Below are positions 1 through 6,667 of a stretch of DNA of 6,667 bases, piece after piece. The DNA is from Candidatus Bathyarchaeota archaeon (GTDB lineage: Archaea > Thermoproteota > Bathyarchaeia > RBG-16-48-13 > GCA-020355125): positions 1 through 6,667 of the forward strand of contig DAOVAG010000041.1 of the NCBI GenBank assembly GCA_030671165.1. Reading direction: 5' to 3'. The notes beneath the pieces are model-generated. The model saw only the letters and a program-made list of their open reading frames with translations, was not told the origin of the DNA and made no database searches. Numbering within the stretch: position 1 is the stretch's first letter; every line of letters starts with the position of its first letter. Made by a program: the position numbers and the translations under genes.

Positions 1-1
1 A

Positions 2-256
2 TCAAGTGGTCAAGACCAAAGTATACCTACTACATTGGATACAGAAACTCAAACGGAGCAACCTGTATCGGATACTTCAGATACCCAAATTCCAACAGCT
101 AGTGGAGCTGAGATAAATCAGATTCAAGAACAAGCAGACCCTCAACAAACTGAGGGTGAGCCCACGCCTGAGGGTGTAGGAGATGTTATAAGCCCTCCAA
201 CTCCTTCCCAAGAAGTAGAAGGAATGACAGAGGTTGTAGAGGAAGGTGTTCCAGGG
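2..256 (+). other. Protein region: acidic Thr/Pro/Gln/Glu-rich low-complexity linker (residues 1-85)
   Basis: Residues 1-85 hold almost no large hydrophobic clusters and are dominated by Thr, Ser, Pro, Gln, Glu and Asp, for example TETQTEQP near residues 15-22 and TEGEPTPEG near residues 50-58. This is the composition of an intrinsically disordered linker. It ends at the first folded-looking stretch, around PGKFSPDK (residues 84-91). In related giant phage proteins such linkers separate a small N-terminal part from the main body, so the true N-terminus may lie a modest distance upstream of the window; that is inference. Confidence 0.75.
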
Positions 257-3200
257 AAGTTTTCGCCCGATAAAACTAAATTTACTACCACGATATCTAC
301 AGGTGTTAACCGAGACACCGGAAAGATGGGTCCCGACATGTCTGTGACTGTTGGTGATGAGATGTTTGACATGTCTTATAACTACGAGACTAAAACTAAA
401 GGATTAGGAGGTTATTTAAAGGAAAAACTATCTAGGGGTTTATTTAAAGAAGAAACCACTGGTAAAAATGAGTACTACGAAAACTTGGACGATCCTGAAG
501 TTAGGACGTCAGTCATTACAGAAATGACTCAAATAGGAGCAACTGACTTAGAAGAGTCTACTATTAATAGGATTGCTAGGTCTGAAGATGGGAAAACTTA
601 TATAGATGAAGATAAGTATTTAGCCAATCTCAATAAAAGGATGCCGATGTCTGAGGCGCAAAACTTGGTTCAAGATAAGAAAAAAGAAGCTTTAAGAGAT
701 ATAAACAGCGAGATAACTCACCAAGGAACATATTATATGTCCGATACCGAGAAAGAGATATCTCACTCTTTTGATGAATACCAATACGCTGAGGACGCTC
801 TAGTGGATATGATGACCGCGCTACAGGAGTTTGATGAGTTTCCAGAAGAGAAAAGAAACGCAATATTAGCTAGAGACCCTGAGTATAGAGACAAATTGGA
901 TAAAAATGTAAAAAGTATGGGTGTGATTTTAACAACTCAGCAAATGCGATACGCAGAGCTAAGTGGGTCAGATAGAGAAGACGCACTGTACTCACCTGAG
1001 ACTGGGAAGTTAATAAACTACAAAGAAGCCACGCAAAAAGATAAAGATTGGAACGAGGGGCTTTCTGAAAGAGCTGAAGCTATGGCCGCTCTTGTTGGTA
1101 ATGATGTTAATAAACTAGAGGACCAAAGAAGAGCAACATACTTTGAGTTGTTGTATTTAGCCAAAAAACTAGGAGAAGGTAAAAACTTTGTTAATGCAGT
1201 AGCCGAGGGCACTAGTTCTTGGGATATTATAAAAGGGCAATTGTTTTATGCTTACGAAACATTAAGACCTCAAGTTATCCCAGAGGGGGAGGATCCGAAA
1301 GAATGGGCAGAAAAAAGTAAAAAAGAGGCTAAGAAATTTTTAAGAGGAGGTGAAGTTGAGGGTGAGTATAATTGGGTAAAAAACATTCCTGTTGATGACT
1401 CTTACAAGTTTAAGGGTGAGTTAGGGTTTATAAAATCTGATTCGCCATTAGCGCAAGTTTACAACAGTAAGTTAGAGCAGTTTATTGTAGCTAACAAAGC
1501 ATTGGTGTTAAATAAAGACTTCTTGTTAGACGCTCAAGTTAACCCAGGTACAGAAGGTGAAGCGTTTTATAGAGGGTTTCAAAAAGGAATGGACAGAACA
1601 GGGTTAGACACTAAAAGCCCTACCGATATAGCTCAAACTCAAATTGAGATATTAAAACAATCTGGATTTACTGTTACTCCTGAGCAAGAGAAAAGAATAA
1701 AAGCTGGAATGAAACTAGAGCTGCTTGAAGAGGGTGGGTCTTTAGTTCCTTTTCTAACTGAACTTACTTTAGGAAGATACTTTTTAGGGTCGGGAGGAGC
1801 TGGCTTAGTAGGAGAGAAAGGTCTTATAACTAAAACCTTTCAAAATGTAGGAATGAAATATGATAGCCCGCTATGGAGAGGTGGAGTTAAGATAATAGGT
1901 GGAGCTTTTGAGGAAGGGTTAGTGATGGGGTCAAGCGCGACTGCATTTGATCAAGAAGGAATGGGTGTAAGACAAGGAGTTGTTTTAGGAGGCTCTACTA
2001 CAGCTGGGGGGCTACTGTTTGGGCAACTAAACCGAATTCCCTTATTAAAAAACGCTTATAATATTGTAAAAACCGCTATTGACGGTCAGATAAAAATTGC
2101 AAGTGGTATGGTGGGTATGACTGCCGACCATATAGTTACCAACTTAGCTGATGAAAATATGGAGGTTGGGGACGCTATTAATGAAGCTTTTGGAGGAGAT
2201 GATAAGCTGACTAACGCCATGAAGTTGTATATTTTAACAGCTGGAATGGGAATGACTAAACCAGGGGAAATAAGCACTAAATGGAGAAGAGCTTTATTAA
2301 ATGACATTAAAGGTAGATATGGTAGAAAATATATGTCACTACCTGCTTCTATTAGAAGCAATTATGAAACACTAGGAGTTAGAGGAGATGCCTCAATGGA
2401 AGATGTTTTTGATGCTTTTCAGAAAAAAACAGGTCCTGAGTCTAAGTATTACAACACTAAAGACTTAAATGAAAACCAAAAGAAAGAACTAGTTGAGATA
2501 AGCGAAGCTTATTTAGACATCACAACTTATAATGAGGTTAAAGAGCAGATGAAACAAGCTATCGCGGAAGCTGATAGACTGCAAGCTCAAGAAGACGCTA
2601 AGGTAGATAGAGAAAACAGAACTAACGAAGTAATTCAAAATGTAAAGGAGCCGACTCAAACTACGCAAAAAAGTTTAGAAGGAAAGTCTACCATTACTTT
2701 TGACACTAGAGCGGGCGATCCGCTTTCGTTTGAAACCGCTCAGTATTATGGTGAGCTAACACCTACAGAACAAACCGCTGTTCAAAAACAGATAGAGCAA
2801 CAAGTTGCTGACGGAGATATTTCAAAAGCAGAAGGTGAGGCTGCGTTGAATAAAATTCAAAAAGCCACCCAAAGATATAACTCACTTAAGACGGCTAAGA
2901 GTAAAAAACAAAGAGAGCAGACTTATAATTTGTTAAACGAAAGAGATGTTTTACAAAAGGAATTAGACGCGCTAGAAGGACAAGTCTTAGGCAGTAATGA
3001 GAAACAACAGATACAAGATAAAATTGACGGTATAGACAAGACTATTGAGGATTTTAATAAGGAGGATATAATAGACTCTGAAGAAGTTGATAGAGGGCAG
3101 AAAAGACAAATAGGAGTGGATGATCAAAACAGACCGATTTATGAGTCTACTACCGACCAAACATCTGCCTCAGAGAGAGGGTCAATAAATCAACAAAAAC

Positions 3201-6200
3201 TTGATAAAGTAAAAGACAAACTTAAGCAAAGCGAAGAGGAATTAGCTTGGGTAGAGAAAGAGGACCCTAGTCGTATTGACAAAGCTAAAGCAGAAGTAAA
3301 AAGACACCAAGATGAGGTGGCTAGACTAGAGAAGGTTCTTGAAGAAAGGGACGCTGAACCAGGAATATACGCTGAAGAAGCCTCTACTAAAGAGGGGGCT
3401 ATGAAATCACTTAAAGAAGGTAGGAGAGATGTTGCTACTACGGCCCTCACCAAGCAAGAAAGAGCAGACTTAAAAAAAGAAGGGTATAAAATAATAAAAG
3501 ACCAAAACCTTGGTAATGAAATAATATATAAAGACACCCCTGAAGCTGAAGCTAAAGCTAAACGATTAGCTGAAATTTTTGGCAAGGAGGCAACAGCTGA
3601 AGAGGCCGCGGAGATTGGTGAATTACTAGGATATAAGCAATCAGAAATAGATCGCTTTATAAAAAGAAATTATACCGAAGATGGGACGGAAAAGAGAGAT
3701 ATTAGCAAGATAGTTGAACTAGAACGTAAGCATGAAACTGGATTTGCATACCTAGACGAGGCATACGAAGCTGCCAAAAGACAGTTAGAAATTAACCCGA
3801 AACTAACCGCTGAACTAGAGTTGGTAGAAGACTACGAAAAGGCTTTCCCTGAAAAAGCCACTACTGAGGTTACTGAAAAGGTGGATAAACAAATTGAAGA
3901 AATAGATAAAAAGTTAAATGAAAAAGTAAGTGAATCAGACTATGATTTTTATAGTTCGCCAACTCTTAATGAAACTAAGGTGAAAAAAGAGAGCTCTCTT
4001 TTAATGTTTAAGCGAACAGGAGAAAACACTGCTGAATTTGAATTCGTGCCATCAATAATTGAATCCTCTCTCCAAGACTCTTACAACAGCATTGAGCCTT
4101 TTGCTGAAACCACAAAAAACAGTGAGATTAGTACTTATGAATTACAAGAAGGTCTTGTTTCAGACCGTAAAAATCTAGATATAGAAATAGTTAAACCTGG
4201 GAAAGTAAGAAAAAATGCTGATGGCAAATATGAGGTAGTAGAAAAAGCACAGATAAGGATTACTAGAAACGCACCAGGGACAAGCTTTAAAAACAGAACA
4301 ACTAAAAGCAAGCAAACAGTAGAGAAAAATCCTAAGTCGGTTAAGGAAGAAACACCCACTACCGAAAAACCTCAAACTAGGACTCTTGAAGAGCCTTTAG
4401 AGTTACATAAAGGCGGGGCTGGAACTAAGGATATTTATGGCGAAACTAATACTCGACACCCAGACGCAGAAGGGACATTCTATAGTAGTGACCCATCTAT
4501 TGCTGAACAATACAAAGGGGAGGGAGAGGTTAAGCCTTTTAGCGTTCCTAAAGGTGCTACTGTAGAAAGGATAGAGATTGATGGTTCTAAAATGAGCCGT
4601 GAAGAATATAATCAAGCTGAAACTGATGCTATTAATAATTCCAAAGCAGATGTGGTAGAGCTAGTGACTATTGAAAACAGAAGCGGTGGAAGAGGAACTA
4701 ATAAAGAAACTCAATATATTGTTAAAGATAAACCTACATCAGATGCTAAAGAGCCAAAAACAACTGAAATACCTAGCAAAGAACAAGCCCCAAGTGCTAA
4801 AACAGATGCTGAGAACCAATCCCAAACAGAGCCTCAAGAGCCTACCGCAAAGAGTGATGAGAGAGCAGACAGAGAAAAAGAGCTAAGAAAGAACCTCGGC
4901 AAGCCTAAAGAAGTTGAAGGGCAATGGAGAGAGAAGAAGTCTTTCCCTGAATATGATTACGTCCCTGGAAAAAGAGGGAAAGAGTCTAGTAAGCTAGAGG
5001 CTAAAGATAACGAGCCTCTACAGGATGTGTTTAATGATATTGAAAACAACATCATAAGCGACACTCCCTTTGAAAAAAGAACAAAGGAGCAATTAGACGC
5101 ATCGTTAGATAAGTTAATAAACAGTGAATGGTATAATGAAGCCAACGACACTTCTAAAGAGAATGCTTTTAGAAAAGTATTAGAGCGTTTTAAAGTGAGA
5201 CAACCTAGATCTCCTAAAACTACTTTTGAATATGATCCTAAGACCGAGAAAATATATAATGATATTGAGTTACTTAAAGAGCAGCTTAGAGCTCATGAAA
5301 GAGGTGGTAAGGACTTAGATAAGATTGTAACTAAATTAATCAAGTATATTGACACTAAGGTTAAATCTAGAACTCCATATACTGCTGAAACTAAATGGAC
5401 TCCTGCTGAGATTAAAAAACTATACGCAAAACTTAAAGGACTTAGCAAGGTTGAAAAAGGTGAAAAACCTATTGCCATAGAAAAAGTCAAAGAAGAAGGT
5501 AAAAAACGTAAGACAGATCAAGTAAAGGAGCTAGATAAAATATTAAAAGAAATAGATAGTTTAGTAGAGATTAAGCTAGCTAAAACAGCAATATCTTATA
5601 TAAGAGCTGAATTAGACCTTTCTAAGGAAGTAACTAAAGGTGGTAAGGGTAAGTTGCCAATAGAGGTTCAAAACGAGCTTAGAAGGATTAAAAACGAGGA
5701 ATTAAAGGAAGAAAGGCTAGAGGACAAAACCTTACGCGAGCTTGAAGAGTTGGCTCAATATATTAAAAACTTAAAAAAGGACGGTAAGGTTGATCAAGCA
5801 GAGAAGAGGCAAAGAGAGAAGCGGGCTAAAATAAAGTCAAGAGGCGCAAGTACTGAAGCTATTCTCAAAAAAGCTAAAGCACCAGCTAAAGTGTTTGAAG
5901 GTAACGAAAAGCAGAAAAAGGCACAAGCTGGAACTCAGTTGAATAAGCCTAAGATAAATATTGAACAAGCTTTAAAGAAGTTAGATTTAACTAAAGGAGA
6001 TGAGCCTGTATCTCCAGGTAGTGAAACCACTATTGATGAAAGAATTGTTGAGGTTCAGAAAGAAATTCAAGAAAAAAGTGACGACTATAAAGCCAAAAAA
6101 GAGAAGGGTGAAGAAATATCTTTAGAAGATAAATTAAAGCATTTGGACGAAATTAAGACCCTGCAAGGAGAGGTCAGGGTGTTAAATAACAAGAAATACA

Positions 6201-6667
6201 GCCCACCTACTTTAAAGGAATTGAGAGAAAAGCAACAAGAAATTCAATCAGATATTGAGAATAAGGATATTTCTGAAGAAGAAAGAGCTGATCAAGAGGA
6301 AAAGTTAAACAAAGCTGTTGAAACTGTTGAGGATAGAATATACCAAGATGAAGCAGACGCTAAGGAAGAATCAGGTAAGTTTAACCCAGTGGTAATTGTA
6401 ACTAACGCAGAGGGAGAGACTTTTGCTATTAATAAAAGTGAAGATTTAAAACTTTTAAAGGAAGATGAGTTTGTGGACGTTACGGGTTATAGTGCGCCTA
6501 CAGGTAAAAAAGTTCCTATTAGAAAGGCTGTTAATTTAGGTTCATTGGGCTTAAGTGGAATGCAAAACCTTAAGACATTACTTCAATCTATCCCTAAAGG
6601 GGATAAGGTTTTATGGGAGAAACAAAAAGCATTAATGGCTAAGGTAATAGAAGCGGAGAGAGATATG
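2..6667 (+). CDS. Giant multi-domain polyvalent-type phage protein, internal fragment (both ends missing)
   Basis: One frame stays open for 2222 codons across the whole window, which cannot be chance in AT-rich DNA. Codon use is even along its length (AGA/AGG for Arg, TTA for Leu), with no frameshift or composition break. No start is supported: the first in-frame ATG is at 224 (residue 75), its purine-rich upstream sequence lies too close to be a convincing ribosome binding site, and the frame is open and similar in style upstream of it. The chain alternates disordered Thr/Pro/Glu linkers, a glycine-rich hydrophobic stretch, a J-domain-like unit, coiled coils, a beta-rich module and an ART-like domain. 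This build is typical of phage polyvalent proteins (very long, many small effector-like domains, few or no cysteines) that are carried in the virion and delivered with DNA. I do not recognise the exact protein; the phage origin is inferred from architecture. A giant protein of an integrative or conjugative element of Bacteroidota is the main alternative. Confidence 0.9.
257..1441 (+). other. Protein region: N-terminal charged, largely helical module of unknown function (residues 86-480)
   Basis: After a short beta-like start (TKFTTTISTGV, then MSVTVGDEMFDMSYNY), the chain becomes a run of amphipathic helices with many Glu/Lys and regular Leu/Tyr/Phe, for example DEYQYAEDALVDMMTALQEF, then RRATYFELLYLAKKLGEG after Trp350. 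There is no signal peptide, no transmembrane helix and no enzyme motif that I can recognise. Its position between the disordered linker and the hydrophobic stretch suggests a structural role, such as packing in the virion or binding a partner, but nothing in the sequence names that partner. Confidence 0.45.
1460..1711 (+). other. Protein region: helical lead-in to the hydrophobic stretch (residues 487-570)
   Basis: A hydrophobic helix around ANKALVLNKDF (residues 497-507) is followed by FYRGFQKGM (from residue 522) and a helix ending in SGFTVTPEQEKRI (to residue 566). From memory, giant Bacteroidota-phage proteins often carry a similar order: a helix with a Leu-Asn pair, an aromatic Arg-Gly-Phe turn, then a helix with a Thr-Pro-Glu cap just before a Gly-rich membrane-like stretch. 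I cannot check this by alignment here. No catalytic role is suggested. It is probably structurally coupled to residues 581-751. Confidence 0.35.
1742..2254 (+). other. Protein region: glycine-rich hydrophobic stretch, possible membrane-inserting segment (residues 581-751)
   Basis: This is the only long part of the chain that is poor in charge and rich in Gly, Ala, Leu, Val and Met. It includes LVPFLTELTLGRYFLGSGG, then GGVKIIGGAFEEGLVMGSS, then GVVLGGSTTAGGLLFG, IKIASGMVGM and MKLYILTAGMGM. The hydrophobic pieces are 12-20 residues long, are broken by charged turns and contain many small residues. This looks less like a classical transmembrane bundle than like loosely hydrophobic helices that could insert after refolding. 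Virion proteins ejected by podoviruses (for example the T7 core proteins) are known to form envelope-spanning channels, and a similar job is plausible here. The alternative is a buried helical core of a soluble virion protein. Confidence 0.5.
2363..2530 (+). other. Protein region: J-domain-like three-helix unit lacking HPD (residues 788-843)
   Basis: The stretch begins YETLGVRGDASMEDVFDAF and ends ELVEISEAYLDI. This is the pattern of a DnaJ J-domain: YxxLGV for helix I, an acidic-Ala-Ser turn with MEDVFDAFQKK for helix II, and an I-x-EAY helix III. The HPD triad that activates Hsp70 ATPase should fall in the loop after QKK, but the loop reads TGPESKYYNTKD. J-domains stimulate DnaK through HPD; without it the unit may bind DnaK unproductively, bind something else or only keep the fold. 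It directly follows the hydrophobic stretch, the same order as in membrane-tethered J-proteins. The resemblance is from pattern reading and could be convergent helix-turn-helix packing. Confidence 0.5.
2756..3067 (+). other. Protein region: coiled coil 1 (residues 919-1022)
   Basis: From LTPTEQTAVQKQIEQQ onward the chain is almost free of Gly and Pro for about 100 residues, with hydrophobics at heptad-like spacing between Gln, Glu and Lys (for example NLLNERDVLQKELDALEGQV and IQDKIDGIDKTIEDF). This is characteristic of a long alpha-helical hairpin or coiled coil. A short beta-like strand, TITFDTRAG at residues 897-905, precedes it and may belong to a small capping fold. Likely roles are oligomerisation or spacing between domains. 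Confidence 0.6.
3182..3358 (+). other. Protein region: coiled coil 2 (residues 1061-1119)
   Basis: Two helices, around KLDKVKDKLKQSEEELAWVE and KAKAEVKRHQDEVARLEKVL, are joined by a short DPSR turn. They have clear heptad spacing of Leu/Val/Ile between charged residues, which suggests an antiparallel helical hairpin. About 40 residues of polar sequence (around RQIGVDDQNRPIYEST) separate it from coiled coil 1. No binding motif is visible. Confidence 0.6.
3428..3673 (+). other. Protein region: small module with an 'ELLGY' helix signature (residues 1143-1224)
   Basis: After a coiled coil the chain gains a compact alpha/beta look: LTKQERADLKKEGYKII, a strand-like NEIIYKD, a basic helix EAKAKRLAEIFG, then EIGELLGYKQSEIDRFIKR with Gly1206, Leu1208, Gly1210 and Tyr1211. 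A helix ending in LLGY followed by a polar turn and an I-D-x-F-I helix recalls the 'LGYPxCCxxxF' core of the DUF483-like family, but the Cys pair is absent here, so this is at most a distant or degenerate match. It may instead be a phage accessory domain of its own. Function unknown. Confidence 0.35.
3938..4264 (+). other. Protein region: beta-rich module ending in PGKV...VVEKAQIRIT (residues 1313-1421)
   Basis: This part stands out from its helical surroundings by alternating hydrophobic residues: SSLLMFKRTGENTAEFEFVPS, a helix around SSLQDSYNSI, then LDIEIVKPGKVRKNADGKY and EVVEKAQIRIT (Pro1399-Gly1400 at the turn). The order is strand, hairpin, helix, then two or three closing strands, so it should be a compact beta or alpha/beta domain of about 110 residues. 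I have an impression of similar modules (a Ser-Tyr helix, then pGKv, then a K-A-x-I-x-I strand) in other Bacteroidota proteins but cannot name the family. No metal-binding or catalytic cluster is evident, so a binding role is more likely than an enzyme. Confidence 0.45.
4265..4396 (+). other. Protein region: basic Lys/Thr/Glu/Pro linker before the ART-like domain (residues 1422-1465)
   Basis: Residues 1422-1465 are polar and low in complexity (KSKQTVEKNPKS, then EETPTTEKPQTRT), with no hydrophobic core, so they should be disordered. The linker isolates the ART-like domain from the beta-rich module, as expected for an effector domain that folds on its own. Confidence 0.6.
4397..4729 (+). other. 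Protein region: ADP-ribosyltransferase-like (ART-PolyVal-type) domain (residues 1466-1576)
   Basis: The ART fold of phage polyvalent proteins shows an opening strand L-x-H-x-G, an aromatic 'fY-[ST]-x-D-p-x-x-A-x-x-Y' segment, and a closing strand ending in a hydrophobic-rich 'Y-[IV]-V-x-D'. All three are here: LELHKGG with His1469, then GTFYSSDPSIAEQY with Tyr1494, and ETQYIVKD near 1569-1576. This would give an H-Y-[E/Q]-type set of His1469, Tyr1494 and Glu1569 or Gln1571. Such domains transfer ADP-ribose from NAD+ to proteins or nucleic acids; in phages they can reprogram host proteins after ejection. The domain is short (about 110 residues) and the third catalytic position is uncertain, so it may be a non-catalytic relative. 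Disordered linkers flank it on both sides. Confidence 0.6.
4730..4855 (+). other. Protein region: Thr/Pro/Ala/Glu/Gln-rich linker after the ART-like domain (residues 1577-1618)
   Basis: Residues 1577-1618 (for example AKEPKTTEIPSKEQAPSAK and SQTEPQEPT) are low-complexity and Pro/Gln/Glu-rich, with no hydrophobic core. This is a second disordered linker that matches the one before the ART-like domain and marks the domain's downstream boundary. Confidence 0.65.
4856..6034 (+). other. Protein region: long Lys/Glu-rich helical stretch (residues 1619-2011)
   Basis: About 390 residues of highly charged helix-forming sequence are broken by short Pro or Gly turns. Recognisable sub-blocks are a helical unit from FEYDPKTEKIYNDIELLKEQ (residue 1742) to TPAEIKKLYAKLKGL, a helix pair with ELRRIKNEELKEERL, and a block TLRELEELAQYIKNLKKDGK (residues 1910-1929) followed by a strongly basic tail (QREKRAKIKS). 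Blocks of the type 'T-L-x-E-L-x-x-L' followed by a Lys/Arg-rich helix recur, as I recall, in giant Bacteroidota-phage proteins between their enzyme-like domains. The likely role is scaffold or nucleic-acid contact through the basic helix; no catalytic motif is seen. Confidence 0.45.
6035..6373 (+). other. Protein region: coiled coil 3 (residues 2012-2124)
   Basis: Helices around DERIVEVQKEIQEKSDDYK, KLKHLDEIKTLQGEVRVL and TLKELREKQQEIQSDIE are followed by an acidic helix around KLNKAVETVEDRIYQDEADA. Heptad-like Leu/Ile/Val spacing and the near absence of Gly indicate a multi-helix coiled coil. It leads straight into a small non-helical module, so it probably acts as a stalk. Confidence 0.55.
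6377..6667 (+). other. Protein region: small folded module cut by the window edge (residues 2126-2222)
   Basis: After the acidic coiled coil the sequence turns hydrophobic: KFNPVVIVTNAEGETFAIN, a strand-like EFVDVTGYSAPTGKKVPI, then VNLGSLGLSGMQNLKTLL and a helix reaching the last base. The strand-turn-strand start and the Gly/Leu-rich segment suggest the beginning of a new globular domain that continues downstream. I cannot assign a family. The frame is open at base 6667, so the protein continues beyond the window. Confidence 0.4.

Noticed and set aside
224..226. In-frame ATG (residue 75) as a possible true start of the gene
   Set aside because: The frame is open upstream with the same style of sequence, and the purine-rich AGAAGG ends only about one base before the ATG, too close for a normal ribosome binding site.
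142..372. Minus-strand ORF of 76 codons, Ser/Thr/Pro-rich
   Set aside because: It is the antisense of the Thr/Pro/Glu-rich linker, whose low complexity keeps the opposite frame open.
3541..3570. Short near-repeat of GAAGCT/AAAGCT
   Set aside because: It encodes an alternating Glu/Ala/Lys helix in frame and is explained by that; it is too short to be a functional DNA repeat.
3190..3585. Minus-strand ORF of 131 codons, the longest start-to-stop ORF in the window
   Set aside because: It lies wholly opposite the giant gene. Its Ser/Leu/Phe-rich sequence is what the antisense of Glu/Lys/Ala-rich codons gives, it has no recognisable domain, and the + frame is clearly coding here.
4135..4375. Two overlapping minus-strand ORFs with Phe/Leu/Cys-rich, membrane-like translations
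   Set aside because: Antisense of Lys/Glu/Thr-rich codons reads as Phe/Leu/Ser and mimics membrane helices. The + strand encodes the beta-rich module and a linker here.
4671..4886. Plus-strand ORF of 71 codons in another frame, rich in Lys, Leu and Gln
   Set aside because: It overlaps the end of the ART-like domain and the following linker in a shifted frame. Its composition reflects the AT-rich linker codons, and I see no support for an independent start.
2..6667. CRISPR array, tRNA, attachment site, promoter or terminator within the window
   Set aside because: I saw no regularly spaced direct repeats, tRNA-like arms or hairpin followed by a T-run, and the entire window is continuous coding sequence.
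2..6667. Alternative genetic code (stop reassignment, as in some phages)
   Set aside because: The frame is open with the standard code and contains no in-frame TAA, TAG or TGA, so this window gives no evidence for recoding.

Overview
The window is the inside of one giant gene. Reading the + strand in the frame that begins at base 2 gives 2222 consecutive sense codons, ending with an ATG codon at the last three bases, with no stop codon anywhere. Neither the start nor the stop of the gene is present, so the protein is longer than 2222 residues. I see no second gene, RNA gene, repeat array, mobile-element end, promoter or terminator. The short ORFs on the minus strand and in the other plus frames are out-of-frame shadows. 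Residue numbers below count from the first full codon (residue 1 = bases 2-4).

The DNA is AT-rich, arginine is written mostly AGA/AGG, and the protein is rich in Glu, Lys, Asn, Gln and Thr. I found no cysteine codon in the reading frame. A very long, multi-domain, coiled-coil-rich protein of this style, with a glycine-rich hydrophobic stretch in the first third and a small ADP-ribosyltransferase (ART)-like domain set between disordered linkers, matches the giant 'polyvalent' or virion-associated proteins of tailed phages, best known to me from phages of Bacteroidota. The phage and host assignment is inference: no capsid, terminase, portal or tail gene lies in the window.

Layout: residues 1-85 are an acidic Thr/Pro/Gln/Glu-rich linker. 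Residues 86-480 form a charged, mostly helical module. Residues 487-570 are a helical segment leading into a glycine-rich hydrophobic stretch (581-751) that could insert into a membrane. A J-domain-like three-helix unit lacking the HPD triad follows at 788-843. Two coiled coils (919-1022 and 1061-1119) come next, then a small module with an 'ELLGY' signature (1143-1224), a beta-rich module (1313-1421), a disordered linker, the ART-like domain (1466-1576) and a second linker. From about 1620 to 2124 the chain is highly charged and helical. A final small folded module (2126-2222) is cut by the window edge.

Taken together, the simplest reading is a virion-packaged protein that is ejected with the genome. 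The hydrophobic part would help it cross or sit in the cell envelope, the J-like part might touch the host chaperone system, and the ART-like part might modify or bind a host target on entry. Each of these roles is a hypothesis from fold-level resemblance and order of parts. The missing HPD triad and uncertain ART catalytic residues mean both modules may be non-catalytic.
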